A DNA stretch of 64,000 nucleotides from an uncultured Eubacteriales bacterium (GTDB lineage: Bacteria; Bacillota; Clostridia; Peptostreptococcales; Anaerovoracaceae): positions 50,010-114,009 of the forward strand of contig UQXL01000003.1 in NCBI GenBank assembly GCA_900545135.1, written 5' to 3'. Numbering within the stretch: position 1 is the first letter of the stretch; each line of letters begins with the position of its first letter. The notes under the pieces are model-generated. The model searched no databases. It was not told where the DNA came from and saw only the letters and a list, made by a program, of their open reading frames with translations. This document shows, one piece after another, positions 24,935 through 33,825 of the stretch. The translations under genes and the position numbers were made by a program.

Positions 24935-26548
24935 TCAGCTCATATATGTGATTTCTCCGCCTACGACGGTCATTGTCACTTTAATGTCTTTGATTTCTTC
25001 TGTAGGAACAGCATAAATGTCTCTGTCAAGCACCGTCATATCGGCAAGATAGCCTTTTTTGATCATGCCTTTTCTGTCCTCGTCGCCGGCCGCGTAAGCA
25101 GAAGCTTTCGTATAGAAATCTATGGCTTCGTCCAGCGTCAGCGATTCTTCAGGGTGCCATGGCGGAAGCTCAGGATTTGAAATGCTCTTTCTCGTCACCG
25201 CGGAATAAATATTGGCGATAGGATCCATGTCCTCTACCGGGCTGTCTGTACCCATGGACTGATGGATTCCCATGTCGGCCAGAGTCCTCCAGTTGTAGCT
25301 GTGCTTAATCCTTTCGCCCAGCCTGTCTTCTGCCATGTACATATCCGACTGAATGAATACCGGCTGTATAAACGCCTGTATGTCCAGTTCTTTCATTCTT
25401 CTTTCCAAATCCTCGTTCAAAATCTGCGCATGTACGATTCCGTGGCGAAGCTTGATTTCAGGATGTTTTTTCATGGCGTTTTCGATGGCGTCCACCACTT
25501 GAGTCGCGGCGGCGTCTCCTATGCAGTGAACCGCTACCGGCATCTTATGCACATGGGCACATTCCACCATGTCGAACAGTTCTTTTTCGTCTTTGTATAT
25601 CTGAAGGCCTCTTTGTCCTGCTTCGTCGGAATAATCATCGAGAAGCCAGGCCGTTCTTCCTCCGAGAGAACCGTCGGCCACTATTTTGATGCAGCCCAGC
25701 CTGTAATAATCGTTGCCGTAGCCTTTGCAGAAACCTCTTTCGTAGAATTTTTCCAGTTTGGCCAGATCAGGCATATAACACTGTTCGCTGACTCTTACCG
25801 GCATCTTGTGTTCTTCTGAAAGTTCCATGAAAGCCTGGATAACGTCGGCAGTATCCTTGACAGGTATGACTTCCAGATCGTCTGACTGAACTCTGGTCAG
25901 TCCTTTGCGGCTAGCTTCTTCTGAGACCAGCTCGATCATCTGTTTGATATCTGCAACAGACGGCGCAGGAATATGTTCCATGACAAGATGGAAAAGCTCG
26001 TGCAGCACTCCGTTAGGCTCGCCGTCCTCACCAAGGTCGAAGCGGCTTCCGTCATCAGGCTGAGGCGTGTCTTTTGTCAGTCCCATTATTTCCAGAGCCT
26101 TGCTGTTTACTATCACTATGTGTCCGCACACGCGGGAAGCTACGATAGGAATATCCGTGCTTATCTTATCCAGGTCCTGTTTGGTAGGCAGCCGCTTTTC
26201 CGTCCAGCCCTCCTGATTCCAGTTGTTGGCTTCCAGCCAGCCTCCCTCTGAAATTTTTCTTTCTTTGAGATATGCTTTGCCCATTTCTATCACGTCCTCG
26301 ACAGACTTGGCCGGTCTCAGATCCAGTTTTCTGAAAGAATAGCCAATATCGAGGAAATGCATGTGGCTGTCGTCAAAGCCCGGAAGAACTCTCTTTCCCT
26401 GCAGATCTATCACTTTAGTCTGCTCTGTCTTAAGTGCGAGAACTTCTTCGTCGCTTCCGACGGCTTCAAATACGCCGTCTCTGCAGAAAACAGCCGATAC
26501 GTCTCCTGTTTCTGCCTTGATCTTTCCGTTATGTAAAATAAGTTCCAC
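24935..26548 (-). CDS. YtcJ-like amidohydrolase (Amidohydro_3), second paralogue
   Basis: A 537-aa paralogue of the 22215-23849 product. Motifs: FDDSHMHFLD (about 57-66), CIGDAAATQVV and GTDSPVEDMDP. The start is GTG at 26548, eight bases after GGAGG. It is first in the operon and has a consensus sigma-54 promoter about 90 bases upstream, so the whole deacetylase/amidohydrolase/DDAH set is likely under control of an activator encoded next to it. Confidence 0.85.
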   Translation of the reverse strand: MELILHNGKIKAETGDVSAVFCRDGVFEAVGSDEEVLALKTEQTKVIDLQGKRVLPGFDDSHMHFLDIGYSFRKLDLRPAKSVEDVIEMGKAYLKERKISEGGWLEANNWNQEGWTEKRLPTKQDLDKISTDIPIVASRVCGHIVIVNSKALEIMGLTKDTPQPDDGSRFDLGEDGEPNGVLHELFHLVMEHIPAPSVADIKQMIELVSEEASRKGLTRVQSDDLEVIPVKDTADVIQAFMELSEEHKMPVRVSEQCYMPDLAKLEKFYERGFCKGYGNDYYRLGCIKIVADGSLGGRTAWLLDDYSDEAGQRGLQIYKDEKELFDMVECAHVHKMPVAVHCIGDAAATQVVDAIENAMKKHPEIKLRHGIVHAQILNEDLERRMKELDIQAFIQPVFIQSDMYMAEDRLGERIKHSYNWRTLADMGIHQSMGTDSPVEDMDPIANIYSAVTRKSISNPELPPWHPEESLTLDEAIDFYTKASAYAAGDEDRKGMIKKGYLADMTVLDRDIYAVPTEEIKDIKVTMTVVGGEITYMS

Positions 26549-26638
26549 GTTTTATCCTCCCTTTCACTTATAATTTATTTGTTTTCCTTTATATGTCGAG
26601 TAAGCTGAAAAGTATCGTACCCTATATACATCTATATA

Positions 26639-26655
26639 CGCAATTCCCGTGCCAA
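26639..26655 (-). promoter_or_regulatory. Sigma-54 promoter of the amidohydrolase operon
   Basis: Minus strand TTGGCACGGGAATTGCG: invariant GG and GC separated by exactly 10 bases (-24/-12 class), matching TGGCAC-N5-TTGC. Start expected near 26628. Confidence 0.88.
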
Positions 26656-26662
26656 TAAAAAA

Positions 26663-26688
26663 GGCTCTTGCCTTTGCGGCGCGAGTCC
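26663..26688 (-). terminator. Terminator of the first sigma-54 activator gene
   Basis: Imperfect stem between GGCTCTTGCC and GGCGCGAGTCC; TTTTTTATT follows on the minus strand. It separates the activator gene from the sigma-54 promoter. Confidence 0.6.
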
Positions 26689-26705
26689 TTTTAATTTATA
26701 AATTT

Positions 26706-26723
26706 ATGTTGATTTTTCAACAT
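26706..26723. promoter_or_regulatory. Putative enhancer site upstream of the 26.6 kb sigma-54 promoter
   Basis: Perfect inverted repeat ATGTTGA-TTTT-TCAACAT, about 50 bp upstream of the -24 element. A plausible upstream activator sequence for one of the adjacent Fis-type activators. Confidence 0.45.
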
Positions 26724-26784
26724 CTGCGCCTCTGCATTATTGTGGACGGATACATATTGGTTCTCGGAAAGGCGCGGCTGATGT

Positions 26785-28236
26785 CTAAAATTTTTTATCC
26801 ATGTAAAATTTATTTTCAAGCTGGTATTGTTTCAGCTTATGGTTGAGATTCTGCCTGGTTATCCCAAGGCTTGCGGCCACACTTTTCAAATCGCCGTTTT
26901 TTTCGATAGCATCTGATATCAGTTTATATTCATATTCTCTCATCATCGTTTTAAGGGATTTTCCGCTTTCAAGGCTGAAGTCTCCGAAAGAAACTGCGTC
27001 GCCGCACTCGCTGCAGTTTTTCCCTCCCTGGCATTTCCCCTCCTGGCGGCATGCTTTATCTCCATGGCAGCTTTTCTCAAGCCACGGTATATCTTCAACT
27101 GTCAAATATGTTCCCTCGGCAAAATTGAAAGCGCACTCTATGGTATTTTCCAGCTCTCTGATGTTGCCTAGCCATAGTCTGCGGCAGAGCATTTTCATCA
27201 TCTCATCGTCAGCTCCGGCGATGTTTCTGTGCATGATACGGTTGTATTTATTGATGAAATATTCGGTGAGCAGCGGAATGTCTCCCTTTCTCTGCGACAA
27301 TTCAGGAAGATTTATCTGCACCACCCTCAGCCGATAGTACAGGTCCTGCCTCAGGGCCAGTTTCTTGACCAGCTCCAACGGATCTTCATTAGCTGCTGCG
27401 ATGATCCTGACGTTGATATTACGCGGCTGAAAATCGCCTACTCTCGTGACTTTCTGCTCTTCTATGGCTTTGAGTATCTTGGCCTGGAGAGCTATGTCCA
27501 TATTATTTATTTCGTCTAAAAACAACGTGCCTCCGTCGGCCTTTTCCAGCAGGCCTGCCCGATCCTCCGCTCCTGTAAAGCTTCCTCTTGTGGTGCCGAA
27601 GAGCATGCTCTCCAGCAGGTTGGCCGGTATGGCTGCGCAGTTCTGCGATATGAAGGGCTTGTCCCGGCGTTTTCCCTCAGTATGTATGGACTCTGCAACC
27701 ATCTCCTTGCCTGTTCCTGTCTTTCCGTAGATGAGAACCGGCGAATCAGTTCTTGCGACTTTACGGATTTTTTCTTTTACTCTATCCATGGCGGCGCAGC
27801 CGGAAATTATGTCGTCAAGGCGATAGAGTCGCTGGTTTTTTCTGCCGAATTCAGGCGTGATGTAGATGTTTCTTCTGGCGTTAAAAGAGGTGTTCATCGA
27901 CACTTCTACGGCTCCTGTTATATTTCCCTCTTCAAAGATGGGCAGAACCGTGATCATATGGCTGATTTCCCTGCCGTCGTACAGCTTGACGCTTTCCTGC
28001 AGATTATATGTGGAAAGTCCTTCTCTGACGGCTTTCAGCACTACGCTTTTATCCAGATCAAGCTCTGGATATATCTGTGAAATATGTTTTCCCAGTATGG
28101 CCTCTTCGTGAAGGCTGCCGCCGGAACGGCTGTTGTCGTAATACACCGCGACGGCGTTTTCGTCAAATATTATGGCGTCGTCGAAGTAATTGTGCAGATT
28201 CAAAAGCTCAATGGCGTTTTCCCTTAGTTTATGCAT
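26785..28236 (-). CDS. Sigma-54-dependent activator (PAS-AAA+-Fis), RocR-like
   Basis: A 483-aa bacterial enhancer-binding protein. A PAS-like sensor occupies about 1-110, the AAA+ domain follows with Walker A GKTGTGKE (about 170-177), a GSFTGA loop that contacts sigma-54 (variant of GAFTGA), and Walker B LFLDEI. A short cysteine-rich stretch (CHGDKACRQEGKCQGGKNCSEC, shortened here to its core CRQEGKCQGGKNC) lies between the AAA+ and HTH domains and may bind metal or an Fe-S cluster. The Fis HTH (KSVAASLGITRQNLNHKLKQ) ends the protein. It sits between the two sigma-54 promoters. Confidence 0.9.
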   Translation of the reverse strand: MHKLRENAIELLNLHNYFDDAIIFDENAVAVYYDNSRSGGSLHEEAILGKHISQIYPELDLDKSVVLKAVREGLSTYNLQESVKLYDGREISHMITVLPIFEEGNITGAVEVSMNTSFNARRNIYITPEFGRKNQRLYRLDDIISGCAAMDRVKEKIRKVARTDSPVLIYGKTGTGKEMVAESIHTEGKRRDKPFISQNCAAIPANLLESMLFGTTRGSFTGAEDRAGLLEKADGGTLFLDEINNMDIALQAKILKAIEEQKVTRVGDFQPRNINVRIIAAANEDPLELVKKLALRQDLYYRLRVVQINLPELSQRKGDIPLLTEYFINKYNRIMHRNIAGADDEMMKMLCRRLWLGNIRELENTIECAFNFAEGTYLTVEDIPWLEKSCHGDKACRQEGKCQGGKNCSECGDAVSFGDFSLESGKSLKTMMREYEYKLISDAIEKNGDLKSVAASLGITRQNLNHKLKQYQLENKFYMDKKF

Positions 28237-28313
28237 AAATTTTCCCTGCCTTTGATTTTGTTCACTGGAGCGGCCTCCATCCTTTGCCTTTGATTTTGTT
28301 CCCTGCCTGGCGT

Positions 28314-29696
28314 TTATTCTCTGTTTTCATATTCAGCGATATGCAGAGTCTTTATTTTGTTATTCAAAGTCTGACGGCTCACGCCCAGCATCTCTGCCGC
28401 TTTGAGCTGGCTGCCCCATCGTTTGACTGCTTCCCTTATTATGTATCTTTCGTATTTCTGGAGTTCTCCTTTGAGACTGTTTTCTTCGGAATAAGCGGCG
28501 GGCGTCTCATTCCTGTGTTTTGACGAAAAGAGCGTCTCGCTGTCTATGTCGCTGACGTCTATATATTCTCCCTCGCAGAGATTGAATCCGCTTTCTATCA
28601 TGTTTCTCAGCTCCCTGATGTTGCCCGGCCAGCTGTAATTCAGAAAAGCTCCTTTCAGCTCCGGCGTTGTACCTTTTATGTCTCTCATCATATTTCTGTT
28701 GAAAAATTTTATGTAATATTCAGTCAAAGCTTCTATGTCTTCTCTTCTTTCCCTCAGAGGCGGAATTTCCAGCTGTACGACTTTGAGCCTGTAATAAAGG
28801 TCTTCCCGCAGCTTTCCCTCTTCAACGCTCTTCATGGGCTCCACGTTGGTCGCGGCTATTATTCTCACGTCCACCGGTATTTCCTCAGTTCCGCCTATTC
28901 TGGTGATACGCTGCTCTTCTATCGCTTTCAAAAGCTTGGCCTGGACTGCCGTATCCATCGAATTGATCTCGTCGAGAAAGAGCGTTCCTCCGTTGGCGGC
29001 TTCAAACAGCCCCATGCGGTTTTCCGCTCCTGTAAAGCCTCCTCTTACGGTTCCGAACAGTATACTTTCCAGCAGGTTTTCCGGAATGGCTGAGCAGTTC
29101 TGGGATATAAACCGCTTCTTTTCCCGGCGGCTCATATCATGTATGGCCTGCGCGGCCAGTTCCTTGCCGGTGCCCGTCTCCCCGAAGAGCAGGACGTTGG
29201 AGTCCGTCATCGACGCTTTTGATATTCGTCTTTTGAACAGTTCCATGGATTCAGAAACGGAAATTATATTTCTCATCATCTTGGATTGTTCAGCTTTCAT
29301 CATCTCTGAATTTATGGCGAATATATTGAGATGCGCGTCCCTGTTCTGCATATAGAGAAAAATTTCCACAGCTCCGATAATGCGGTTCTGATCCCATACG
29401 GGAAATGTGCTGAAAATGCCTTCATAGGATTCGCCTTTATAGTTGACCAGCTTCTGCACGCTGTTTATCAAAGGCTTCCCTGTGCGTACCACTTCCATCA
29501 TGGTACTGTTCTTTTCATCGACGCCCGGGTATATCTCAAAGAGGCTCCTGCCCAGAATTTCTTTGCTGTTCAGCGTGTTTATGTCCTTGCGGCTGTTGTA
29601 GTAATATTCTATGATGCCTCTGCGGTCGGCCACTATCGCGCCGTCAAAATAATTGTATATATTGAGAATTTGTTCAGCATATTTTGTCAGTCCCAT
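28314..29696 (-). CDS. Sigma-54-dependent activator (PAS-AAA+-Fis), second paralogue
   Basis: A 460-aa paralogue with the same order: PAS-like N-terminus (NYFDGAIVADRRGIIEYY), AAA+ with Walker A GETGTGKE (about 167-174), GGFTGA loop, Walker B LFLDEI, and C-terminal Fis helix (LKAAEMLGVSRQTLNNKIK). It lacks the cysteine-rich insert of its neighbour. A G8 run lies between the -35-like and -10-like elements upstream (29844-29851). Probably activates the APC permease promoter, the amidohydrolase promoter, or both. Confidence 0.9.
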   Translation of the reverse strand: MGLTKYAEQILNIYNYFDGAIVADRRGIIEYYYNSRKDINTLNSKEILGRSLFEIYPGVDEKNSTMMEVVRTGKPLINSVQKLVNYKGESYEGIFSTFPVWDQNRIIGAVEIFLYMQNRDAHLNIFAINSEMMKAEQSKMMRNIISVSESMELFKRRISKASMTDSNVLLFGETGTGKELAAQAIHDMSRREKKRFISQNCSAIPENLLESILFGTVRGGFTGAENRMGLFEAANGGTLFLDEINSMDTAVQAKLLKAIEEQRITRIGGTEEIPVDVRIIAATNVEPMKSVEEGKLREDLYYRLKVVQLEIPPLRERREDIEALTEYYIKFFNRNMMRDIKGTTPELKGAFLNYSWPGNIRELRNMIESGFNLCEGEYIDVSDIDSETLFSSKHRNETPAAYSEENSLKGELQKYERYIIREAVKRWGSQLKAAEMLGVSRQTLNNKIKTLHIAEYENRE

Positions 29697-29920
29697 AGAC
29701 TTTTCCTTTTCTCCGTTGGCGCGCCGCCCTTTTCAAAAACTCCAGCGAGTTATTTTGATTCTCTGAAGAGAAAGCAACAAGCCACCCTTTTATCTGTCCT
29801 TTAAAGGAAATAACAGTTTTATAATAATTTATTCTACCATATACCCCCCCCAGTCAATTTTTAGGGTTTTACAAAAATAACGCCATGAATCGACAAAAAT
29901 CTTCATATCGCCACAAGCAA

Positions 29921-29954
29921 AATCCCCCTTGCCGCGCTCCGGGCAAAGGGGATT
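29921..29954 (-). terminator. Terminator of the APC permease gene
   Basis: Stem AATCCCCCTTGCC/GGCAAAGGGGATT with one mismatch and an eight-base loop; the minus-strand transcript continues into an AT-rich tail. It lies about 30 bases after the permease stop. Confidence 0.7.
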
Positions 29955-29984
29955 TTTATGTAAGGCATTTTAAGTCAAGAAAGC

Positions 29985-31382
29985 TTATTGATTTACGGCT
30001 GCCTTTTCAGCCTTTTCTTTTTTGCCGTAGTAGATGTAAATTCCGGCTCCGATGGCTGGCACGATGATCAGACCGAGGATTGACATTATAGGGTCCTCGA
30101 TGAAGTTATTGATCATGAGGGCTACGAAGATCAGCGTCGTTATCACTACTACTACAGGTCCGCCAGGAACTTTGTAAGGTTTTTCGAGTTCAGGGAATCT
30201 ATATCTGTTGACCAGTACGCCTGCTACTCCCAGCACCGTACCGATCATACCTAGGAATACCACAAGGGTAGTCAGCTGGTCCAGACTTCTCATCATGATG
30301 AGGATGCACGAAAGAACACACTGGGTGATCAGTGATATTGCAGGTACGCCTCTCTTTGAAAGCTTACCCTGACTCTTGAAGAAATGTCCTTCCTCAGCCA
30401 TGGCATAACCGATTCTGGCGAACGCAAGAACCTGACCGTTGAGAGAGCTCAGCATAGCAAGCAGCATGGTGACGACAACCAGAATGCTTCCGGCATTGCC
30501 GAACAGTCTCTTTGCAACCTCAGTTCCCAAATATATCTGTTCATTTTCAATCATCGTCTTTGCTTCTTCAATAGGAATTACTCTGTAAATAGCGAAGTTG
30601 AAGAAAAAATATAGCAGAGCTACAGCCGCGACACCTATGATCAGCGCCAAAGGCAGATCTCTCTTAGGATTTTTCATTTCCTCCCCTATATTCGCCACGT
30701 TGGACCATCCTTCATAAGCCCATAATGTAGCCAGTACAGCAAAGCATACTACCCCGATTCCGCCGCCGAAGCTCAGAGTGTTGCCGGCCTCGTCCACAGG
30801 AACAGGGCTCATATCAGGCATATGATCTCCGATGAAGATAGCTGCCACAAGGATCACTACCATAGGTATTATCTTGGCAACGAGAGTTACGTTGGCCATG
30901 ATTGCAGCTTCCTTTACGCCAAGGATATTATACAGTGTGAATAAAATAACCAGCACTATGGCGATCGCCTTTACTTTTCCGTCCGTCAGTCCCGGGAAGA
31001 AATCTATGAGAGCCGTAGGTATTGCGATAGCTACAGCTGCTATGGAGCCAGGGCTGGCGATGAGCCACTGGCTGAAGCCGTACATATATCCTATAATAGG
31101 GTGATATACCTCATTCAGATAAACTGTAAGACCTCCTGCCTTCGGCCTTGAGGAACCAAGCTCTGATACGCACAGAGCTCCGAGCAAGCTTATGATACCT
31201 CCGATGACCCAGCACATAAGCGCAGTTCCCGTATCATAGTTTGTTCTCTGCAATACGTATGAGCCAAGATAAAATATACCTGAACCAACCATAATGCCGG
31301 CCACGATGCTTACGCCTCCGAAGACGGTTATCGCTTTTTTAAATTCGCCGCCTTCAAGGGTGTTATTTTTATTGCTTGACAT
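29985..31382 (-). CDS. APC-superfamily amino acid permease
   Basis: A 465-aa, 12-helix transporter. The first helix carries GIMVGSGIFYLGSYV, the substrate-backbone-binding GSGIF motif of APC transporters, and helix 6 has WAYEGWSNVANIGEEMKNP. Start ATG at 31382 has AGGAGGAG upstream; the frame extends further only through non-conserved sequence. A consensus sigma-54 promoter lies 55-70 bases upstream. Likely imports the substrate of the neighbouring catabolic enzymes or exchanges it with a product. Confidence 0.88.
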   Translation of the reverse strand: MSSNKNNTLEGGEFKKAITVFGGVSIVAGIMVGSGIFYLGSYVLQRTNYDTGTALMCWVIGGIISLLGALCVSELGSSRPKAGGLTVYLNEVYHPIIGYMYGFSQWLIASPGSIAAVAIAIPTALIDFFPGLTDGKVKAIAIVLVILFTLYNILGVKEAAIMANVTLVAKIIPMVVILVAAIFIGDHMPDMSPVPVDEAGNTLSFGGGIGVVCFAVLATLWAYEGWSNVANIGEEMKNPKRDLPLALIIGVAAVALLYFFFNFAIYRVIPIEEAKTMIENEQIYLGTEVAKRLFGNAGSILVVVTMLLAMLSSLNGQVLAFARIGYAMAEEGHFFKSQGKLSKRGVPAISLITQCVLSCILIMMRSLDQLTTLVVFLGMIGTVLGVAGVLVNRYRFPELEKPYKVPGGPVVVVITTLIFVALMINNFIEDPIMSILGLIIVPAIGAGIYIYYGKKEKAEKAAVNQ

Positions 31383-31436
31383 TTTTTCTCCTCCTCTTTC
31401 AAAATTTGTCAATGAATATAATCGTAAATAGAAATT

Positions 31437-31453
31437 TGCAAAAGGTGTGCCAA
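31437..31453 (-). promoter_or_regulatory. Sigma-54 promoter of the APC permease
   Basis: Minus strand TTGGCACACCTTTTGCA: GG and GC are separated by exactly 10 bases, TGGCAC-N5-TTGCA. Start near 31426. Confidence 0.88.
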
Positions 31454-31524
31454 AATGCTGTGCAAGCAATTTCAACGTTTCTCGGCGTTTTGCGGCTGTC
31501 TTACCGTGTTTTGCCAGAAAATTT

Positions 31525-31540
31525 TCTTTACATGTAAAGA
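31525..31540. promoter_or_regulatory. Putative enhancer palindrome upstream of the permease
   Basis: Perfect 16-bp palindrome TCTTTACATGTAAAGA about 75 bp upstream of the -24 element, a typical distance for an activator site. Its sequence differs from the 26706-26723 palindrome, which could mean one site for each activator. Confidence 0.5.
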
Positions 31541-31656
31541 TGCGTCCCATCGCTGTCCAGGCGAGGCTGATGCGGTATGGTTCGACTGTGCCGCAACTTA
31601 GGACGGATTTCGATGGTTAAACGTGCCCAAGTGGATATCCCCCTCTTTGATTTTGA

Positions 31657-31718
31657 AATGTTGTATGTTTTTTGAAATGTTGTATTTTGTTGAAAGTTTC
31701 GTCAGATTCTACAACATT
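31657..31718. repeat. TGTTGTA/TACAACA palindromic unit plus half-unit
   Basis: A full unit at 31677-31718 (AATGTTGTATTTTG to AGATTCTACAACATT), with an extra left half (AATGTTGTA) at 31657. It lies in the 505-base gap between the permease and the ABC exporter genes; apart from the sigma-54 promoter, the palindrome and a terminator, nothing else is seen there. Confidence 0.75.
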
Positions 31719-31810
31719 CGTCTCCTGCAATGTCCGCTCATCTTAGCAGGCGTGGGTCTAAAGCTCACTTTAGGCTACGGCTCGTTGACGTCAGGCTGTC
31801 AACTTAAAAA

Positions 31811-31837
31811 CCGGCAGCCCTGCAAGAGGACTGCCGG
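31811..31837 (-). terminator. Terminator of the marR-ABC operon
   Basis: Stem CCGGCAGCCCT/AGGACTGCCGG; TTTTTAAG follows on the minus strand. Confidence 0.82.
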
Positions 31838-31887
31838 TCAAAAATCTTATTCCAGCTCGAAAGCTATGGCAAAAACTCTCGTTCAAG

Positions 31888-33825
31888 TTATTCCAGCTCG
31901 AAAGCGCCGGTATAAAGCTGGTAATAGCGGCCTTTTTCTTCGAGAAGATGTTCATGGTTTCCTCTCTCAATTATCCTGCCGTGATCCATTACCATTATGA
32001 CGTCGGCATTCTGAATCGTAGATAAGCGATGGGCTATTACGAATACTGTTCTGCCGTGCATCAGGTTATCCATGCCTTTCTGCACTATGGTCTCGGTTCT
32101 GGTGTCTATCGAAGACGTTGCTTCGTCCAGTATCATCACAGGCGGATCGGCGACTGCGGCTCTGGCAATGGAGATGAGCTGCCTCTGCCCCTGGGAGAGA
32201 CCGCTTCCGTCGCCTTCGAGAACAGTGTCGTATCCGTCCGGCAGCATACGTATGAATCCGTCGGCGTTGGCCAGCTTGGCAGCTGCTATACATTCTTCGT
32301 CGGTAGCGTCTAAGTTGCCGTAGCGGATGTTGTCCATCACGGTTCCTGTAAACAGGTTGACGTCCTGGAGCACTACGCCCAGCGAGCGGCGCAGGTCGTA
32401 CTTTCGTATCCTGTTTATGTTGATTCCGTCATACTGTATCTTGCCGTCGTCTATATCGTAAAATCTGTTTATCAGGTTGGTTATGGTCGTCTTTCCGGCT
32501 CCCGTGGCTCCTACCAGAGCCACTTTCTGGCCCGGTTCAGCATAGATGGTTATGTCGTGGAGCACCAGTTCGTCTTCGTTGTAGCCGAAATCCACTTCCT
32601 TGAGATTTATCTTTCCTCTCATCGGTATCAGCTTGTCGCCGTCTTTCCAGGCCCAGGTGCCGGTGCGTTTCTCACATTCGGTCAGCTGACCGTCATCGCC
32701 CTCGCAGGCGTTGACGAGAGTAACCGTACCGTGATCTTCCTCAGGCTGCTGGTCGAGAAGCTCAAAAATTCTCGAGGCGCCGGCCATTGCCATGATGACT
32801 GAGTTGAGCTGCTGAGAAACCTGCGCTATAGGGTTTACGAAGTTTCTTGAGAGAGTCAGGAAAGAGGCGATGGTGCCGAGAGTAAGGACTGCTTCGCCGC
32901 CGATGGAGAAATTGGATACGCCGGCGATTCCCATCGCGCCTCCCGCTATCGCTATCACGACATAGAGAACATAACCCATACCGTTTGTCACAGGCATCAA
33001 TACGTTGGCCAGGGTATTGGCCATGGATGTATTTTCGCGTAGATTCTCGTTTTTCACCTTGAACCTTTCCTTGGCATTTTCCTCGTAGCAGAAAACCTTT
33101 ACGACTTTCTGACCGTTGATCATTTCTTCTATATAGCCGTTGACGTCGGCGATGCTCGTCTGCTGTTTCATGAAATAATTTCCGCTCTTAGAGGCTATGC
33201 CTTTTATCACCAGCAGGATAAGCACGGTGAAAACTACCACTATCAGCGTAAGCCATATGCTCAGATAGAGCATGGAGCAGAATACCGCCACCATGGATAC
33301 TACAGAAGAGAACAAGTTGGGCAAACTCTGGGAAATCATCTGCCTCAGCGTATCGGCGTCATTGGTATAGTAACTCATGATGTCGCCGTGGGTTCTGGTA
33401 TCGAAATACTTGATCGGCAGTCCCTGCATCTTGGTGAACATTTCATCCCTGATGTCTTTCAGGGTGCTCTGCGCGATTACAGCCATGGTTCTGGAATAGA
33501 ACAGAGAGGCCAGCACGCCTGCTAAGAAGACTGCCGACATCGACATTATCACTTGAAGCAGTCCGCTGAAGTCAGGAACCGCCTCAATCAAAAGCGGACT
33601 GATATAGTCGTCTATCAGCGTCTGCAGGAACAGCGACGAGGCGACGCTGGCACCGGAGCTGAGCAATATGCAAATCATTACTATGACTAATCTTATCTTG
33701 TATTTTCCCAGATAGGAAAGGAGTCTTTTTACTGTTCCCGGTTTGAATTTCATTCCCTTGGGAACCGCGGCAAAGCCTCTGTTTCTGCCGCCTGCCGGCA
33801 TTCTGCGTGTTTCACTGCTGCTCAC
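31888..33825 (-). CDS. ABC exporter half-transporter (permease-ATPase fusion)
   Basis: A 645-aa type IV exporter subunit: six membrane helices (about 45-350) and a C-terminal ATPase with Walker A GATGAGKTT, signature LSQGQ, Walker B MILDEATSSID and switch His AHRLS. The signature is near-canonical and the catalytic Glu is present, so it is the competent half of a heterodimer. The start is GTG at 33825, placed 6 bases after AAGGAGGTG and overlapping the stop of the partner gene. A non-conserved insert (about 370-400) precedes the ATPase. Confidence 0.9.
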   Translation of the reverse strand: MSSSETRRMPAGGRNRGFAAVPKGMKFKPGTVKRLLSYLGKYKIRLVIVMICILLSSGASVASSLFLQTLIDDYISPLLIEAVPDFSGLLQVIMSMSAVFLAGVLASLFYSRTMAVIAQSTLKDIRDEMFTKMQGLPIKYFDTRTHGDIMSYYTNDADTLRQMISQSLPNLFSSVVSMVAVFCSMLYLSIWLTLIVVVFTVLILLVIKGIASKSGNYFMKQQTSIADVNGYIEEMINGQKVVKVFCYEENAKERFKVKNENLRENTSMANTLANVLMPVTNGMGYVLYVVIAIAGGAMGIAGVSNFSIGGEAVLTLGTIASFLTLSRNFVNPIAQVSQQLNSVIMAMAGASRIFELLDQQPEEDHGTVTLVNACEGDDGQLTECEKRTGTWAWKDGDKLIPMRGKINLKEVDFGYNEDELVLHDITIYAEPGQKVALVGATGAGKTTITNLINRFYDIDDGKIQYDGININRIRKYDLRRSLGVVLQDVNLFTGTVMDNIRYGNLDATDEECIAAAKLANADGFIRMLPDGYDTVLEGDGSGLSQGQRQLISIARAAVADPPVMILDEATSSIDTRTETIVQKGMDNLMHGRTVFVIAHRLSTIQNADVIMVMDHGRIIERGNHEHLLEEKGRYYQLYTGAFELE

